64,000 nt of DNA from the NCBI GenBank assembly GCA_963932465.1, contig OZ010798.1, forward strand, positions 19,328,981 through 19,392,980, written 5' to 3'. A program made the position numbers and the translations under genes. Below are positions 23,377 to 35,822 of this stretch, piece after piece. Numbering within the stretch: position 1 is the stretch's first letter; each line of letters starts with the position of its first letter. This stretch comes from Maratus speciosus (Eukaryota > Arthropoda > Arachnida > Araneae > Salticidae). The notes beneath the pieces are model-generated. The model was not told the DNA's origin. It did not search any database and worked only from the letters and a program-made list of their open reading frames with translations.

Positions 23377-24889
23377 CAACCTAATTTTTCAAAGCAACAA
23401 CATACCGAAATGTGGTTTTTAGGCAGGCAAGCCTACTTTTCAAAAAATGAATATTCTAACATTGCATTTCCCGGTAAGGGGCCCCTTTTCAATCTTTAGC
23501 CGAGGGCCCACAAAGGCACCAGTCCAGGCCTGCTTTACAGATTAATTTTAAAAGTAATAGAATAATTTATCCATCAAGATTTTATTTGTCACCCATTATC
23601 CGAGAATCAATAGAGATCTTTTTACATAGTGAGAACATAGGTAATGATTCAGCCTCCATGGAGCTTTCTACAATTTGGAAAGAGATGTTCTGCAGAATAA
23701 TGAAACAATAGTATAAAATAATTCACTTTCACAAATATCCATTTTTAATATTGCAGTGCATTTCATTATGCATGAGATCGCGTGATTTTTGTTTACCAGT
23801 TTTTCAATTTAAAATTTTTTGCAAAAATATTTGCATTAGTATTCAAATCTTGAGAATGTCACCGTCAGAGCGATGAAACATGTCGATCTGAATAAATAAA
23901 GGTATTTATTTGCCAATGTATTTTTATCACTTTCAGCAATTATTAAGTTAGTTTAAAATCTACATGTTAGATAATACAACATAGAACCTTGTAATTTTAC
24001 TGTGAATGAAAAAGCGTTTGAATTTCGTTTATTTATCTACAGAAGCTAAGTTTTCACGTGTTCAGAGAATGATATCGCACTGTTCGACCTTCAGCGGCAC
24101 AATGCGAAAGTTAGATGAGTTCGTATAACAGGAAAAAATTATCTGCGGAAGTTTTATTAGTATCATTATGTCCGAAAGAAATAAAAAGGTTATTCTAGTG
24201 TCCTAAAAATTTGAAGGCGCGATATGCGTGTATTTGTTTTTGTTTTAAAACATTTTTGTTTAAATCTGAGTATTTGTTTTAAAATGGAAGTCAGGCAATT
24301 AGGGCCGCATAAAGAGAAAATGGGTCCGGGTAATAATTTCAATACGCTCCCCCCTCCACCCACCATATGCATATGTATGATACAATAAAACCTGCTTAGA
24401 CAGAAATGCAAATGACTAGAGAAAAATTCCGCTATAGGAATAATCCGATATCTTAGAAGGTATACCTGCATAATATTTTTTTTAGAGGGCTGGACCATGA
24501 TGTTTTTCCTTTTATAGCAAGATTGCGTTATAAACAGGATTTATTAGAAAATAAAATTGCTAGATAAGACCCTTTTAAAAAATCTATGTAGCATTTGCTT
24601 ACAATTTTATTATTTTCATCTAAAGTTTTTAAATAAGAATTTAAAATATTGAAAACGTTATTTAATTTTAATTGAATTTATCAATTACTTTTGAATGAAA
24701 GAGTTTAACGTATGAAAGAAATAAAATGTGAAACCTTAACCTATGTAACTTTACCAAACTTTTCACCTGATTCCTGTTCATGCGTCTGAAATCAGCGACA
24801 TCATTAAAACAGGGGCGCCATTTCAGAACTTATTAAGACAAAACTCGCGGTTCGGGTTGGGCCGGATTGGCGCTAGATTTTCTTTTGTT
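23377..24889. other. Non-coding stretch with one hAT-type end
   Basis: Read on the minus strand, 23462-23532 starts CAGGCCTGGACTGGTGCC and continues GGGCCC-rich, like a hAT terminus without a visible partner. GGTTCGGGTTGGGCCGGATT near 24852 resembles the GC-rich subterminal parts of the 187-4034 element. Nothing else recognised. Confidence 0.4.
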
Positions 24890-27800
24890 GCAGGTAGGGT
24901 TGACTTCCACTTTTAGGGTTCCGTACTTAAAAAGTAAAAACCGAACCATTATAAGATCACTCCTGTGTCTGTCTATCTGTCACAGCCATTTTACTTGTAA
25001 AATATGGAACGTGGACAGTTCAAATTGGGGATTGGGGGGAAGTAATAAAGACTATTGACCCACATATTTACATATTATTAAACATTCAAAAATATATTTA
25101 GGAAAAATGTAGAGGGCTAATTAAGTTACTTGAAAAAAAATTCTTTTCTTTGTATATCGTGTAGGGCTTTTAGGTAAAATATTTTCAGAGATATCGCCGA
25201 AAATGTAGTGCTAAAATCTGTCCCCCCCCCCCCCCCTCTATTTCTGAATCTACTGAAACTAAAATTATGAAATAATTAGAGGTAGTAGACGTTAATTTAA
25301 ACCCTGCAGGGAAATTATAGCGAATAGTATGTCCACCGACGATTTTTGGACAGTGACGACGTACTATCGACTTTTAAAGAATAGATAACAGCTTTTGCAT
25401 AAAAACAATAAACGTCAAAGTGTTAAAAACAGACTAATTTAATTAGAATTAATGACAGAAATTAGAATTAAATATTATGGGATTCGCGACTAGTTTGAAT
25501 TAAGTGGCTCTCTCAATGCGCCTCCTGGGTCTTTAAAAGTTAATTAAAAACCTATCTGGAAAAACGCGGCACAGACCAAGGCGGCTTTGCAACTTTGCGA
25601 CCTCCTTTCGAAGCGAGCTTAGCACAATGTCAAGTTTAAACTTTAAACAAGTGTTTTGTTTTAGCTACACTCTAAAAAGAAAAGATTATTACTACGCTGA
25701 ATTTAGTTTTATGAAATGCCAAATAAAGTTTAAATATGCACTACTTTTATTGTCAATACCGAATAACGCTCATCAGAAGCAGATTAGGATAAGACTAAAA
25801 AAAGAGTTATACAGAAGAGCAATATTTGATATTATTTAGGCTTCATATCTCCTTGAACATTTATGGTATACCCATTCATACTTTTCTAGTATACACAGCT
25901 ATACCCAACTCTACGTTGTATAGTTTTTTTTACAAAGTCTTACGCTCGTATTCATGAATAACTTCGACCGAGGGTCAAACCGCGGGTTCAGTAACCCCAG
26001 GTTGGTATTTTCAACCGGGAGTTGAAAACTCGTATTCACCGTTTACTTCGGATGAAAAGTTACCCAACTCGGGGTTTCTCGACCTAGGTTGAACGAAATG
26101 TGTTTATTGGTTAAAAAAATCACATGCCTTGTTCGGTTTCGCGTCGAGACTTCGTTTGTTTATGTTTTGAAAGAAAAACGCCGATTAAAAAAAGAAAGAA
26201 AGAAAGAAATGAACGATTCAATGTAGTTTTTTTTTTTAATCCCCACAAAATGTATGGACAAAATAAAAACCTGTAATCACTAAATATGGATCAACTTAAT
26301 TTAATTTCTTGAAAGTTTTAATATTTTTTAAACAATTATTTTTTTTTAATTTATTAATGAGTTAGGTTAATGATATGAAACGTGTCAACTGCTAAAATAA
26401 ATGTTAAAAGGTTCTTTTTCAAAATAAATTTTCGCATAGTTGCTAGAAAATGGGACTTGATTTGGGCCAAAACTAATGAAACTTGATTTGAATAAAAACT
26501 AAAATTTTATTTCAACAGCAATTATGATGATTTCTATTATTAATAGCTCTAGTTAGCAATTAAACAATTTCTGATAATGAAAATATTAAAATGGAGAAAA
26601 AGGGGAAAAAATTAAGAAAGTAGTCTGTTGTACTTTATATGTACTATTTCTTTTATTAGTATGGTACCCCAGATGTATTAATTTTATTGTTTGGATTTTC
26701 AGCGAGCTAATTAAAATGTTTAATTCTAATTAAATTAGATAGTAATTAATATTCCAGGTTGACAGGAAAAAGTAGTGAAATAATATTAACAGAACGGCAG
26801 AAAAAGCGGAACAGGTGATCCTAGCGGTGCCCTGGCACCAGGTACCAAGCCGCAGAGGCGCTCCATAGGCGCATATATTTATCACTTCCGAGCGATTGAT
26901 AAACATTTTTCATTTAACTAGTCGCTAAATAAAACTCTATACTTCCTTTAAGTTTAAACTGTGTGCAGTGGAGATATTTTATAAGATACTAGCTGTTACC
27001 CGTGACTGCGTTCACGTAACATTTAAAGTAGAAGAAATTCATCAATTAAGCAAAAAAATTCGATAATTAAAAGCATATATAATTAATCTTTTATCACATT
27101 TTATAGTAGAAACGCTTATGCTGATCCCAATTTGCTTATTTTTGTTTATATATATAGGATCATTTAAATTTATTTTGTGAGCATGAAATTTCATACACCT
27201 TTTCTAAGATTAAATGAGGAATAAATTTACATCTCTGTTATTCTATTTTATTATTTATATTTATTCTATTTTATATTTATTCCGTTCAAGGATATTGATT
27301 TAATTTATGTTTTGAGACAAAGAATATTATTTAAAGAAATATATTAGTAAATATTTTTAAAGGAAAGTGGTTATTTACAGGTCACTTCAGACGTGACTTT
27401 GATAAGATTAGAATAATCGAAAAATCAACATGCAACATTATGTTTACATTCCAAAAAATCACATCGTGGAAGAAAACAAAAGATAAATGGTATTAAAAAA
27501 TAACAATCAAACGTGGTGAAGCATCAAAGTTCAAAAATACACACTTTTATCAGCTGTAGATCTACTAATAATATCAAAATTTTTATCGCGCTCTAAAGAC
27601 TCTTGAGCCTAAATACTTATTATTTAAGCAATAGAGTTGCTTACTGCTTTCGCGGAATAAATCTATTTATGGAAAAGCACCCCAATTATGAATAAACATT
27701 TTCATATCTAATGTTGTGCTGTAATTTTTGCTGATGAAAGCTTTGAAATTTGCAGGAATATGCCCCAGTGGGGGACAGAGATTGTGTTTCAGAGAGATTT

Positions 27801-28095
27801 TTAACTATAGATTTCGATATTTTAAAATCGAAAGAAAATTTCCCTTCTTCCTTTGCGCTTTTCGATAATCACGGTACCTTTAAAAATTAGAGGAATCTGA
27901 GGTAAAAGACGAATTTATTGCTTAATTAGTGGTTTTGGCTCTTGTTTACACGTAAGCGATGTCACATGTAAAGCCTAATCTCAAATTAAAATTCCTTGCT
28001 AATCTTTTTTAAGTCGACTTTCATGTGCCATTTATTATTTTATTGAAACCAGCGTTCCTGGAGATTGCACGGTAAAAGAGTATTAAACTTATGTA

Positions 28096-28773
28096 CAGTA
28101 GAACCTCTTTTATCCGAAACTCTTTCAACCGAAATCCTTTTCAAAAGAATCCTTTTCGAAATCCTTTTTTTTTTTTTTTTTTTTTTTACTATCACATGTT
28201 TTGTGTGCAAAATCAATTTTGAAAGCTTATTTTTTTTTTTTAAACTATAATATTCCTTGTGTTCAAGCGGTCCTTTCCGAACTACGAGTACATATCAATC
28301 TTTTCGATCCCCTTTCTTTGAGTTTCTTTGAATTTAACTTGAGCTCCCGTAAGCCGCGGAGTGGAATGAAGAAAACGAACAAATTAGCAATTCTGCAGCT
28401 TTTGAATGTTTTGCAAAAGGTCTGGCTTGGCTGAAGCAGCAGAAAGACTGTGATACTGGTGAACTAATAATATTATAAAACTCCGTGATCGAGCTTCAAA
28501 GCAAAGGCAATTGAAACTGCGACAAATAAAACATTCTTTCAAACCCTTGTGATATACGTAAAATATATTTAATTTCAAAATTAAAATTCAGATAATTTGT
28601 TCTTATTTCTGTTTTGCTATTGCTTTATTTTTATTAAGCACTTGTTACCATAATAAGAAATATTGCATATACTTCTCCTTAATCTTAAATATGAAGCATT
28701 CTCGATATCCGAAAATTTCGATTTTCCGAAAGATGGTTGGTCCCAATTACTACGGATAATCTAGGTTCTACTG
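28096..28773 (+). mobile_element. pogo/Tigger-type deletion derivative
   Basis: Left end CAGTAGAACCTCTTTTATCC and right end GGATAATCTAGGTTCTACTG are inverted, and each is bordered by TA. Internal copies of the motif (CGAAATCC, TATCCGAAAA) lie near both ends. The length of 678 bp is far short of an autonomous element. Confidence 0.85.
28395..28478 (+). pseudogene. Tigger/pogo transposase C-terminal remnant
   Basis: The frame reads AAFECFAKGLAWLKQQKDCD followed by TGELIIL and a stop. This resembles the tail segment after the DDE domain of Tigger/jerky-like transposases, where an acidic, glutamine-containing helix follows a 'cFekGL.wle.Q' phrase. It is 27 codons long with stops just upstream in this frame, so it is only a scrap left inside the deletion derivative. 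Assigned by eye. Confidence 0.55.
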
Positions 28774-29779
28774 TATTTGCGATTGTTAAATTGTTTGCAA
28801 ATCACGCCATTTTGTATAACTGCTATAAAATGCTAATATTTTCTGAAAGAAAAGCAGCTAATGATTTAAAATACGACGATGCTTTCACTAAATTAGTTTT
28901 TTCTATGGAATGATACTTGTCGAAATAAATAAATATATATATATATATTCTTTCACTTCATGAATCATAAAAAATTATGCATTTTACTTTATTTAAAAAA
29001 TGAAATCCAATATTATTGTACATTTAGTAAAACATTGAAACATTATTTTTATTAAATATACTAAATTTCAAGTAAGAAAATGTATTTAAAATGTAAGCAA
29101 AAATTGCATTTTGAAATAGTGCGTTTTTTGGTGCAAAATTTTATTTCTGAAAAGTATATTGTTATTTTAAGATTTCGTTAAACTTTCGAAGCTGGTATAA
29201 TGAAAACGACATCGCTTTGACGAAATTAAAATAAATATATATTAATGTTTTCGTATTAAAATGAATGCTTTCTATGAAAAAATATTACATCATTTTTACG
29301 TGATAAAAGCTTTTACTAAAAACGCCTTTGTGACATGTTTTAGCTGCCATCTTTTAAAAATAATTAATTAAAATAGTATGTGATTTTTTTTTAAATTTAA
29401 TTCGTATGAATAGTGGGCAATAACTATCCACTTAAATGTATAGAAGTTATATTTACATCCTTGGTTCTAAATGTCAATACGTTCGCAGACGATTTTCGCT
29501 TTTGTGGAATAAATTCATTCATGAAGCTTCGATGTGTGTAAATATATTTTCAGTTTTGGAAAATTTACTTTTATTATGTTTTTGTACTATTTGTACTACT
29601 CGAAATTCAATTCTTTTTAATTTTAATGAGGAAAAAGTGTCAAAAAATATATTAAACCGTTTTAATTCCCCCTTTCTTCCACCAAAAAAAATCTTCTCCT
29701 GATAATCATAGAGTGAATTTTGAAAGAAAACTCTCATTTGTATGTAACTTATATTCAAATTTTTTATCAGTATGGACAG

Positions 29780-30165
29780 TATTCCTGTGACGTCACAATT
29801 AGTAAAATGGAGGTTTTTATAGCCACGAACTGAAAGCGAGAATAGGGTCCATTAGTAAAAAATATTTCTGTTATTCTTTTTAATATGACGTCATTATTTA
29901 TTATAATATTCCATTAGTTATTATAATATTCATGCCCTTGAATTTTTAACGAATACTTGGAAATAGCTAATTGTTTTTCAAATATGACGTCATATTTTCT
30001 CAAGTGAATAACATTATTAATAATATGATTATTTTCCATTCTTTTTCCTTCTAATTATGACTGCATTTTTGGCAGAAAACCCCTTATTAACGTAACCGAT
30101 ATTCATCCTTCATGTATAATAAAAAAATACCCCATTTTTCGTTTCAAATATGACGTCATATTTAT
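29780..30165. repeat. Four TGACGTCA palindromes in ~400 bp
   Basis: GTGACGTCAC near 29789 and ATATGACGTCAT near 29885, 29989 and 30151, in similar AT-rich surroundings. The first three are about 100 bases apart, suggesting a decayed internal tandem repeat. Confidence 0.6.
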
Positions 30166-30499
30166 TTTCTTTTGAATTCTTTTTATTTTAATTTTTAATT
30201 AATTGTAGAGGAGAAATTATTATTTCAGATTTAGATTTTCTTGGCAACAAGAAAGAAAGATGGTTAAATTTATCGGGAAAATGTCAATTGATTCTGTATG
30301 AAAAAGAATAAAATTTTTAATTATTAAGAAAATTATTTGAATAAATTAAATAAAATATAGCCTATGTTCATTTCCGTTTTATAATACACCTATATGCAAA
30401 GATACAAAAATATTAATTCATCCGTTTTGATGTTGACTTCATTCAAACATTCGGACACACATTGACATTTATAATATTATAAGGATAAGGATAAGGATT

Positions 30500-31582
30500 A
30501 TTTTAAGGAACACAAATATTTTAAACTTTTTAAGACTACTAGTGTATAGTGTAGGAATTTCCATTCAACACATATAATCGAATAAGGCCTTTCCTAAATC
30601 ATGATAAAGTTATTCTGAATACTATCTGGACAAATAAATGTGAAATATTACAGAAAGTTGAATTTTTATCGACCAGCTTTTAGGACCTATCCCCACCTCT
30701 TCCCCTCCAGCCATTTGTATGAGAGTTTTTCTATTATCACATTTACAAGATCAAAGCTATTCACTTGATTATCTTTGACTATTTTTTGATAAATTAGCCT
30801 AATAATTACGAAGTATTATTACATGCACGAAGACACTTGTTTTTTGTTGCAGTATTGCATTTGAAAAAATGTATTTATTTAGAAAATGTTATTTTATTTT
30901 CTATATTTTTTCCAGCTTCTTAATTTCATATTTTTAACTCATTTAGATATCACTTCATTAGATGTAACAAGAATGTCATTTAGAATAGAAATTAAAAGTG
31001 GGATTCTTTTTTTTTTTTTTTTTTTTTTTTTTTGATGACTGATTAATGATAGATTTCTAGACTAAAACTAAATAGGCAGAATAATGATAGTTTGTAATCT
31101 AACAAAACAACTCAAATTAATTATTAATAATTTCATATAATTTTACATTATCTAATAAATAAAATAGCTGTCTGTTGTTTGTGAATCAGTGGAGAAAAAC
31201 AAGTTCCCATTTGTACCACCCTACCCATTCCCTCTATTTTTTTTCTCTTTTTTGGTGTCATTCTTTAATTTAAGTAAATTAAACGTTTCTCAAGATGCTG
31301 TGTAAGATATAGAAATAAAAAGAAAGTTTAAGTACATATTACAAAAAATAGAAGAATATATGTAATCTCATACATACACATATATATTTATCTATACATT
31401 TTTTGACTGGTTTGTTTATATTTATACATTATATCTCCTTCATTACATCTTGAATTGTTTGCTTTAATAAATACTCATGATCACGAAGAATTTATTTACC
31501 TTAAAAATAGTCATCATAATAGTCATAATGCAAGGGCTGATAAAAATATTTTTGGTGTGGGGTTATTTAAAAAAAAAAAAAA

Positions 31583-31622
<40 letters not shown>

Positions 31623-32520
31623 AGCATATTTCAACCCTTTAGTAATTTATTTTAATTTAGCTGTCAATTAAGAAGCAAAAATTATAAGTTATCTCTAAAA
31701 AAAGTCACAATTTCAGGAGGTAACATTGAAAAGTTATTCATTTTAGGATTTATTATTACTATTATTATTTTCGTATAAAATAGTACTAATGCAATATTTT
31801 ATATTATGTATAATTTTGAAATTAAAATACAGTTGAAAAATAAATGCAATAAAAATAAATATTTCAAATTCCACAAAAATTGGGAAACATACGTAGAAGC
31901 TTACAAACAATCGTAAAAAAAAAAAAAATCAATAAAGAAATAAAACTCAAATTGTTTGAATTTTAAGTTAAAATATCTAATTTATAGATCTGATTTATAT
32001 TTATCTCAGTTTGTACATAAACAATAATATATCTTTTACACAATAGACCCAAAATTTAATTTTAAAACATTCTTTACGTACTGATCAAAAATGTACCGAG
32101 AATCTATGGATATTCTAAGATAATCTGTGTATTTCTTTACTTAAACAAAAATGCAAATTAGCCTGAGTCTCATATTTTAATTAGAACGTATGCAAGTATG
32201 GCGTTTATTTCGGTCTTGTTAAAATACATTTGTGAATTATTTAACATCAAAATTGCAAAAAATAAATGACCTTAAACGCGACAGTTGTTACTTTAGAAGC
32301 AATTATTCGGCTGTTTAAGTAGTATTGGCTATTTTTAAGGCAAATAAATTTTTCGCGACCACGCGTATTTATGTAAACAAACAATTCAACATGTATTCAA
32401 TATATAAGAGGCTATATACATAAATATAAACAAATCAGATAAAAATGTTGAAGATAATTACATATATATGAGATTACATACCTTTGCATAATGTTATTCT
32501 GTTTTATTTAATAGTAGAAC
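30500..32520. other. AT-rich interior with long T homopolymers
   Basis: T runs of about 25 or more near 31009 and 31589, and an A run near 31918. The open frames near 31455-31671 are only translations of these runs. Confidence 0.6.
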
Positions 32521-33299
32521 TTCTATATTTTACACAGCACATTCTATCAGCCATTGTAAAATGGCGGTCATCTCCCTCTCCTTCCTCACTCTCACCGCTT
32601 GTTTTTCGTTAAATACGCATGCTCGGTTGAAAAATCCTGGGTTGAACCACCTGTAGACCAAGGTTGGGTTACTGAACCCGGCGTTAGATTTCAACCTCGA
32701 ACCAGTTCAGTGGGGTTGACGGTGAATGCCATTTGAGTTTTCAACCCGGGTTTTCTGCATAACTCCGGGTCGAAGTTATTCGTGAATACGAGCGTTATTA
32801 TTCTTTTGGCAACGATTTTTTAATAATGCAGTTTATAATTCATATATTTATTGTACAGAACCCTTTGAGCGTGAGTAATACTCGCACTTGACTGATTATT
32901 ACTAAGGGTCAGGTTAACTTTCATTGTTTCGTGTTCGGGTTGGGTTTTGACTCTAGCGGCCGGATTGACTCGGATTTCAAAAGAATGTCCAAACTATTTT
33001 TCCAGATTAAAAATCTATATGCAACTAGTTGGATGTGCCAGTCCCAAAACTTTCTTCTATCTTATACATCTTAATATTTCAAAAACTAGTTACACATGTT
33101 AATACTTCAATATTTTTAGTTCAATACAATACCAACTTTGATTTTCATCTTAAATTTCTGCTTCTGTCAATTTAACGGACTAAAAACGAGTTAATCAATA
33201 TCATGATATTTGTTAAAATTAATAGTTTTTCCTTATTCTATTGTTATCAGATGTTTGTGACTAGCCGGCTTAGCAAAAAGCGAGTTCCCGCCTCTGCAC

Positions 33300-35690
33300 G
33301 AGCCGCCGATGGACAACAGAACTACAAAAAATCAAGAAAAGCTTACAAAAATCGCTATCACAAAGCCCCTTTACCGCGCAATATTTCCAAATTCAAGGAG
33401 GACATGTTGGCCAAAGCCAAAAACATGCATGAAAAAAATTTGGTTCAATTGTATGCATAATTTTATACCCTTTTCGATGGTACAATAAAGAAAATAGCAC
33501 AAACATCGCTATTACAACGCCCCCTTCTGGCAATTTTTTTTCAAATTCAGGGAGGATTTGTTTGCCACAGCCAGAAACGTACACAAAAAATTTGGTTCAA
33601 TTCTATGCGTAACTTCATACAATTTTCGATGGTACAATAATGAAAATGGTACAGACATCGCAATTATAGCGCCCCCTTCCGGCGGAATTTTTCCAAATTC
33701 AGGGAGGACCTTCGTGCCATGATCAAAAACAAACACAAAAAATTTGGTTCAATTCTATGCATAACTTCATACACTTTTGGATGGTACAATATTCAAAATC
33801 GCACAAAAATCGCTATTACAGCGCTCCCTACCGGCGATTTTTGAAGTGAAAACTTCTTTAGGCGCGTTGAGCTTTTTTTGAGATGGGGAAAAACCACTGA
33901 TTTCCAGACACTGTAACGTAACCGACATGCTAGCATTTTGACACATAGACACTAGCGCGCCAAGCGGTGAATGACAGGAACTTTTCCCTCTTCAGCTCAA
34001 TCCGCAAAAGAAGAAGGAAGCTAAAACTCACTTTTTCTCCCGGCGTATTGCTAAAACAAATTATTATTTTGTTTTTCGTCAGTTAAAATGAATTATACCG
34101 TATTCGTGACCTACCTATTTCGTGTAACTAAAAACCGATAACGCTGTATTTTATCGTGTTGATGGTCTGGTCAATGACCAACAGTATTGGCGGGAATTTC
34201 GATTACGAAGATAAAATACGGGGCACAGATGTCAGATACGCACTTGGGTACCTAATTGACAGCAAAATGGCGTTACTTTATTTTACAAGGTAACCCGGCT
34301 ACTGTTGCTTATTTATTAATAAATTGTTCATTTACATTTATTTTATTTTTTTAAATTGTACAATTGTTTTGTTCTATAGTTATTAATGAAATTACCGTTT
34401 ATTTATTGTTGTTTACTTTTTAAAACAATCGAAAATAATTTAAATATATATATTGTAACTGGTATTGGAAAACGGGCTTTCGCCAAATTGACGTTAAAAA
34501 ATCGCGCCAAACCTGGTTCGTATATCACATCTCTGCCAAATTCTCGGTTTTTTGATTTTTCGACTTTTTATCCAAATTTTCGGGATTTTTTAAATTTTCC
34601 CTTTCATTGTATCCCAAACACTACCTTCATACCAAATTTCAAGATTCTAGGGATGCAGGACGTACCTCTGAGTTTTGATGATCGGTGAATCAGTGTGGAA
34701 AAGGCGAAAGTTTAAGTTCATATATCTTCTGAAATAAAAAAGATAGAAACGTGAAATTTCAGCATTTAGTTCAATTTCCACATTACTTTAGATTTACGAA
34801 GTTTCAAGTTTCTGGGAATCACCAACACAAAGATATTGGTGGGTCAAAAGTACCCCGAGTTGCTTCCAGAAAAAGATGCTTACGGCTGTGCTTTCAAGAC
34901 TTGGCAGGGGCACTGCCGTGTCCTCAGATGATTTCATTAGTGCTGCTACACAATTCAACGCATAAAACATTTCCTGACGATTAAAAAAACACACACGCAA
35001 TTGTTGAAGTTTTCACTTCTATTGGCACTCCCGGAGTGCCACTGTTTTTTTTTTTTTTTTTTCCAAACTTAGGGAGGATCTGCTTGCCAAAGCCAAAAAC
35101 TTAAAATAAAAATTTGGATCAATTCTATGCATAACTTCATACACTTTTGGATAGTACAATATTCAAAATCGCACAAAAATTGCTATTACAGCGCCCCCTA
35201 CCGGCGATTTTTTTCCAAATCCAGAGAGGATCTGCTTTCCATAGCCAAAAACTTAAAATAAAAATTTGGTTTAATTCTATGCATAACTTCATACACTTTT
35301 GGATGATACAATATTCAAAATCGCACAAAAATAGCTGTTACAGCGCCCCCTACCGGTGATTTTTTTCTAAATTCAGGGAAGATCTGCTTGCCATAGCCAA
35401 AAACTTAAAATAAAAATTTGGTTCAATTCTAAGCATAACTTCATACACTTTTGGATGAAGTTATATATTTAAAATCGCTGCCACAGCGCCCCTACCGGCG
35501 AATTCTTTCGAAATTCTGGGAGGACCTGCTTGCCATAGCCAAAAACTTAAAATAAAAATTTCCGGCGATTTTTTTCAAAATTCAGGGAGGACCTACTTGC
35601 TATATCCAAAAACTTAAAATAAAAATTTGGTTCAATTCTATGCATAACTTCATACACTTTTTGATGGTACAATGGTGACAGACACACGGA
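33300..35690 (+). repeat. ~152-bp tandem array, interrupted
   Basis: Each unit contains TTTGGTTCAATTCTATGCAT, then AACTTCATACACTTTTGGAT, then ATCGCTATTACAGCGCCCCC, then CAAATTCAGGGAGGA. TTTGGTTCAATT landmarks fall near 33438, 33590 and 33742, then 35115, 35265, 35417 and 35624. The spacing is about 150-152 bp except at the last. The array ends in a GACACACGGACAGACAGACA stretch, then CCGGAAGTCGAAAA and ACTTTCTTCTA. Confidence 0.85.
33843..35019. mobile_element. Insertion splitting the 152-bp array (candidate TIR element)
   Basis: GAAGTGAAAACTTC (33843-33856) and GAAGTTTTCACTTC (35006-35019) bound a 1.2-kb segment that lacks the tandem repeat. Each terminal motif is itself nearly palindromic. 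I found no clear target duplication. Small frames inside (34386-34688, 34751-34984) resemble nothing I know. Confidence 0.5.
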
Positions 35691-35822
35691 CAGACAGACA
35701 TTTTCTATAAACATGTTTTTTGGGATCTCTGACCCCTAAAATGTGTAAATCCGTCGAAAACCGGAAGTCGAAAAACATTTCGATTACAATACTTTCTTCT
35801 ATTGAAGATAGAAGAAAGTAAA

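Larger units (their letters stand above)
26988..30500 (+). repeat. Dispersed repeat starting ATACTAGCTGTTACCCGTGA
   Basis: The left edge ACTAGCTGTTACCCGTGACT with GCGTTCACGTAAC, and the right zone with TTCTTGGCAACAAGAAAG, TTGATTCTGTATGAAAA and ATATGCAAAGATA, all have counterparts at 57065-57960 and 59400-60310. There the same landmarks are only about 0.9 kb apart. This copy is therefore longer, partly because of a pogo insertion. It ends in ATAAGGATAAGGATAAGGAT. Confidence 0.6.
25943..32794. mobile_element. Harbinger-like non-autonomous element (6.9 kb)
   Basis: Inverted ends CGCTCGTATTCATGAATAAC and, on the minus strand, CGCTCGTATTCACGAATAAC. Both continue with CTTCGACC and then a longer, looser inverted region with GGTTGAAAACTC and ATTCACCG on both sides. 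TTA flanks each end (25940-25942 and 32795-32797), the usual PIF/Harbinger target duplication. No transposase or Myb-like frame is visible. The interior includes a dispersed repeat and a pogo remnant. Confidence 0.7.
24898..32900. mobile_element. Repeat with GGGTTCCGTAC ends, split by the Harbinger-like element (candidate)
   Basis: The left end AGGGTTCCGTACTTAAAAAG is followed by a CTGTGTCTGTCTATCTGTC run. The right end GTACAGAACCCTTTGAGCG is followed by TAATACTCGCACTTGAC. I recall this pair of ends from a repeat abundant in some insect genomes, but I cannot confirm its class. The Harbinger-like element at 25943-32794 lies between them, so nesting is the simplest reading. Confidence 0.4.

Noticed and set aside
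31455..31671. Frames with poly-phenylalanine and poly-lysine
   Set aside because: Direct translation of long T and A homopolymers.
33203..33460. An 85-codon basic frame
   Set aside because: Its second half is the 152-bp tandem unit and is not open in the other units.
34386..34984. Two frames of 77-100 codons as possible small genes
   Set aside because: Inside a candidate transposon insertion, low complexity and no recognisable motif.
700..35690. A CRISPR array among the many tandem repeats
   Set aside because: Units are 145 bp or longer with no short direct repeat and unique spacer pattern, and the sequence is eukaryotic in character.
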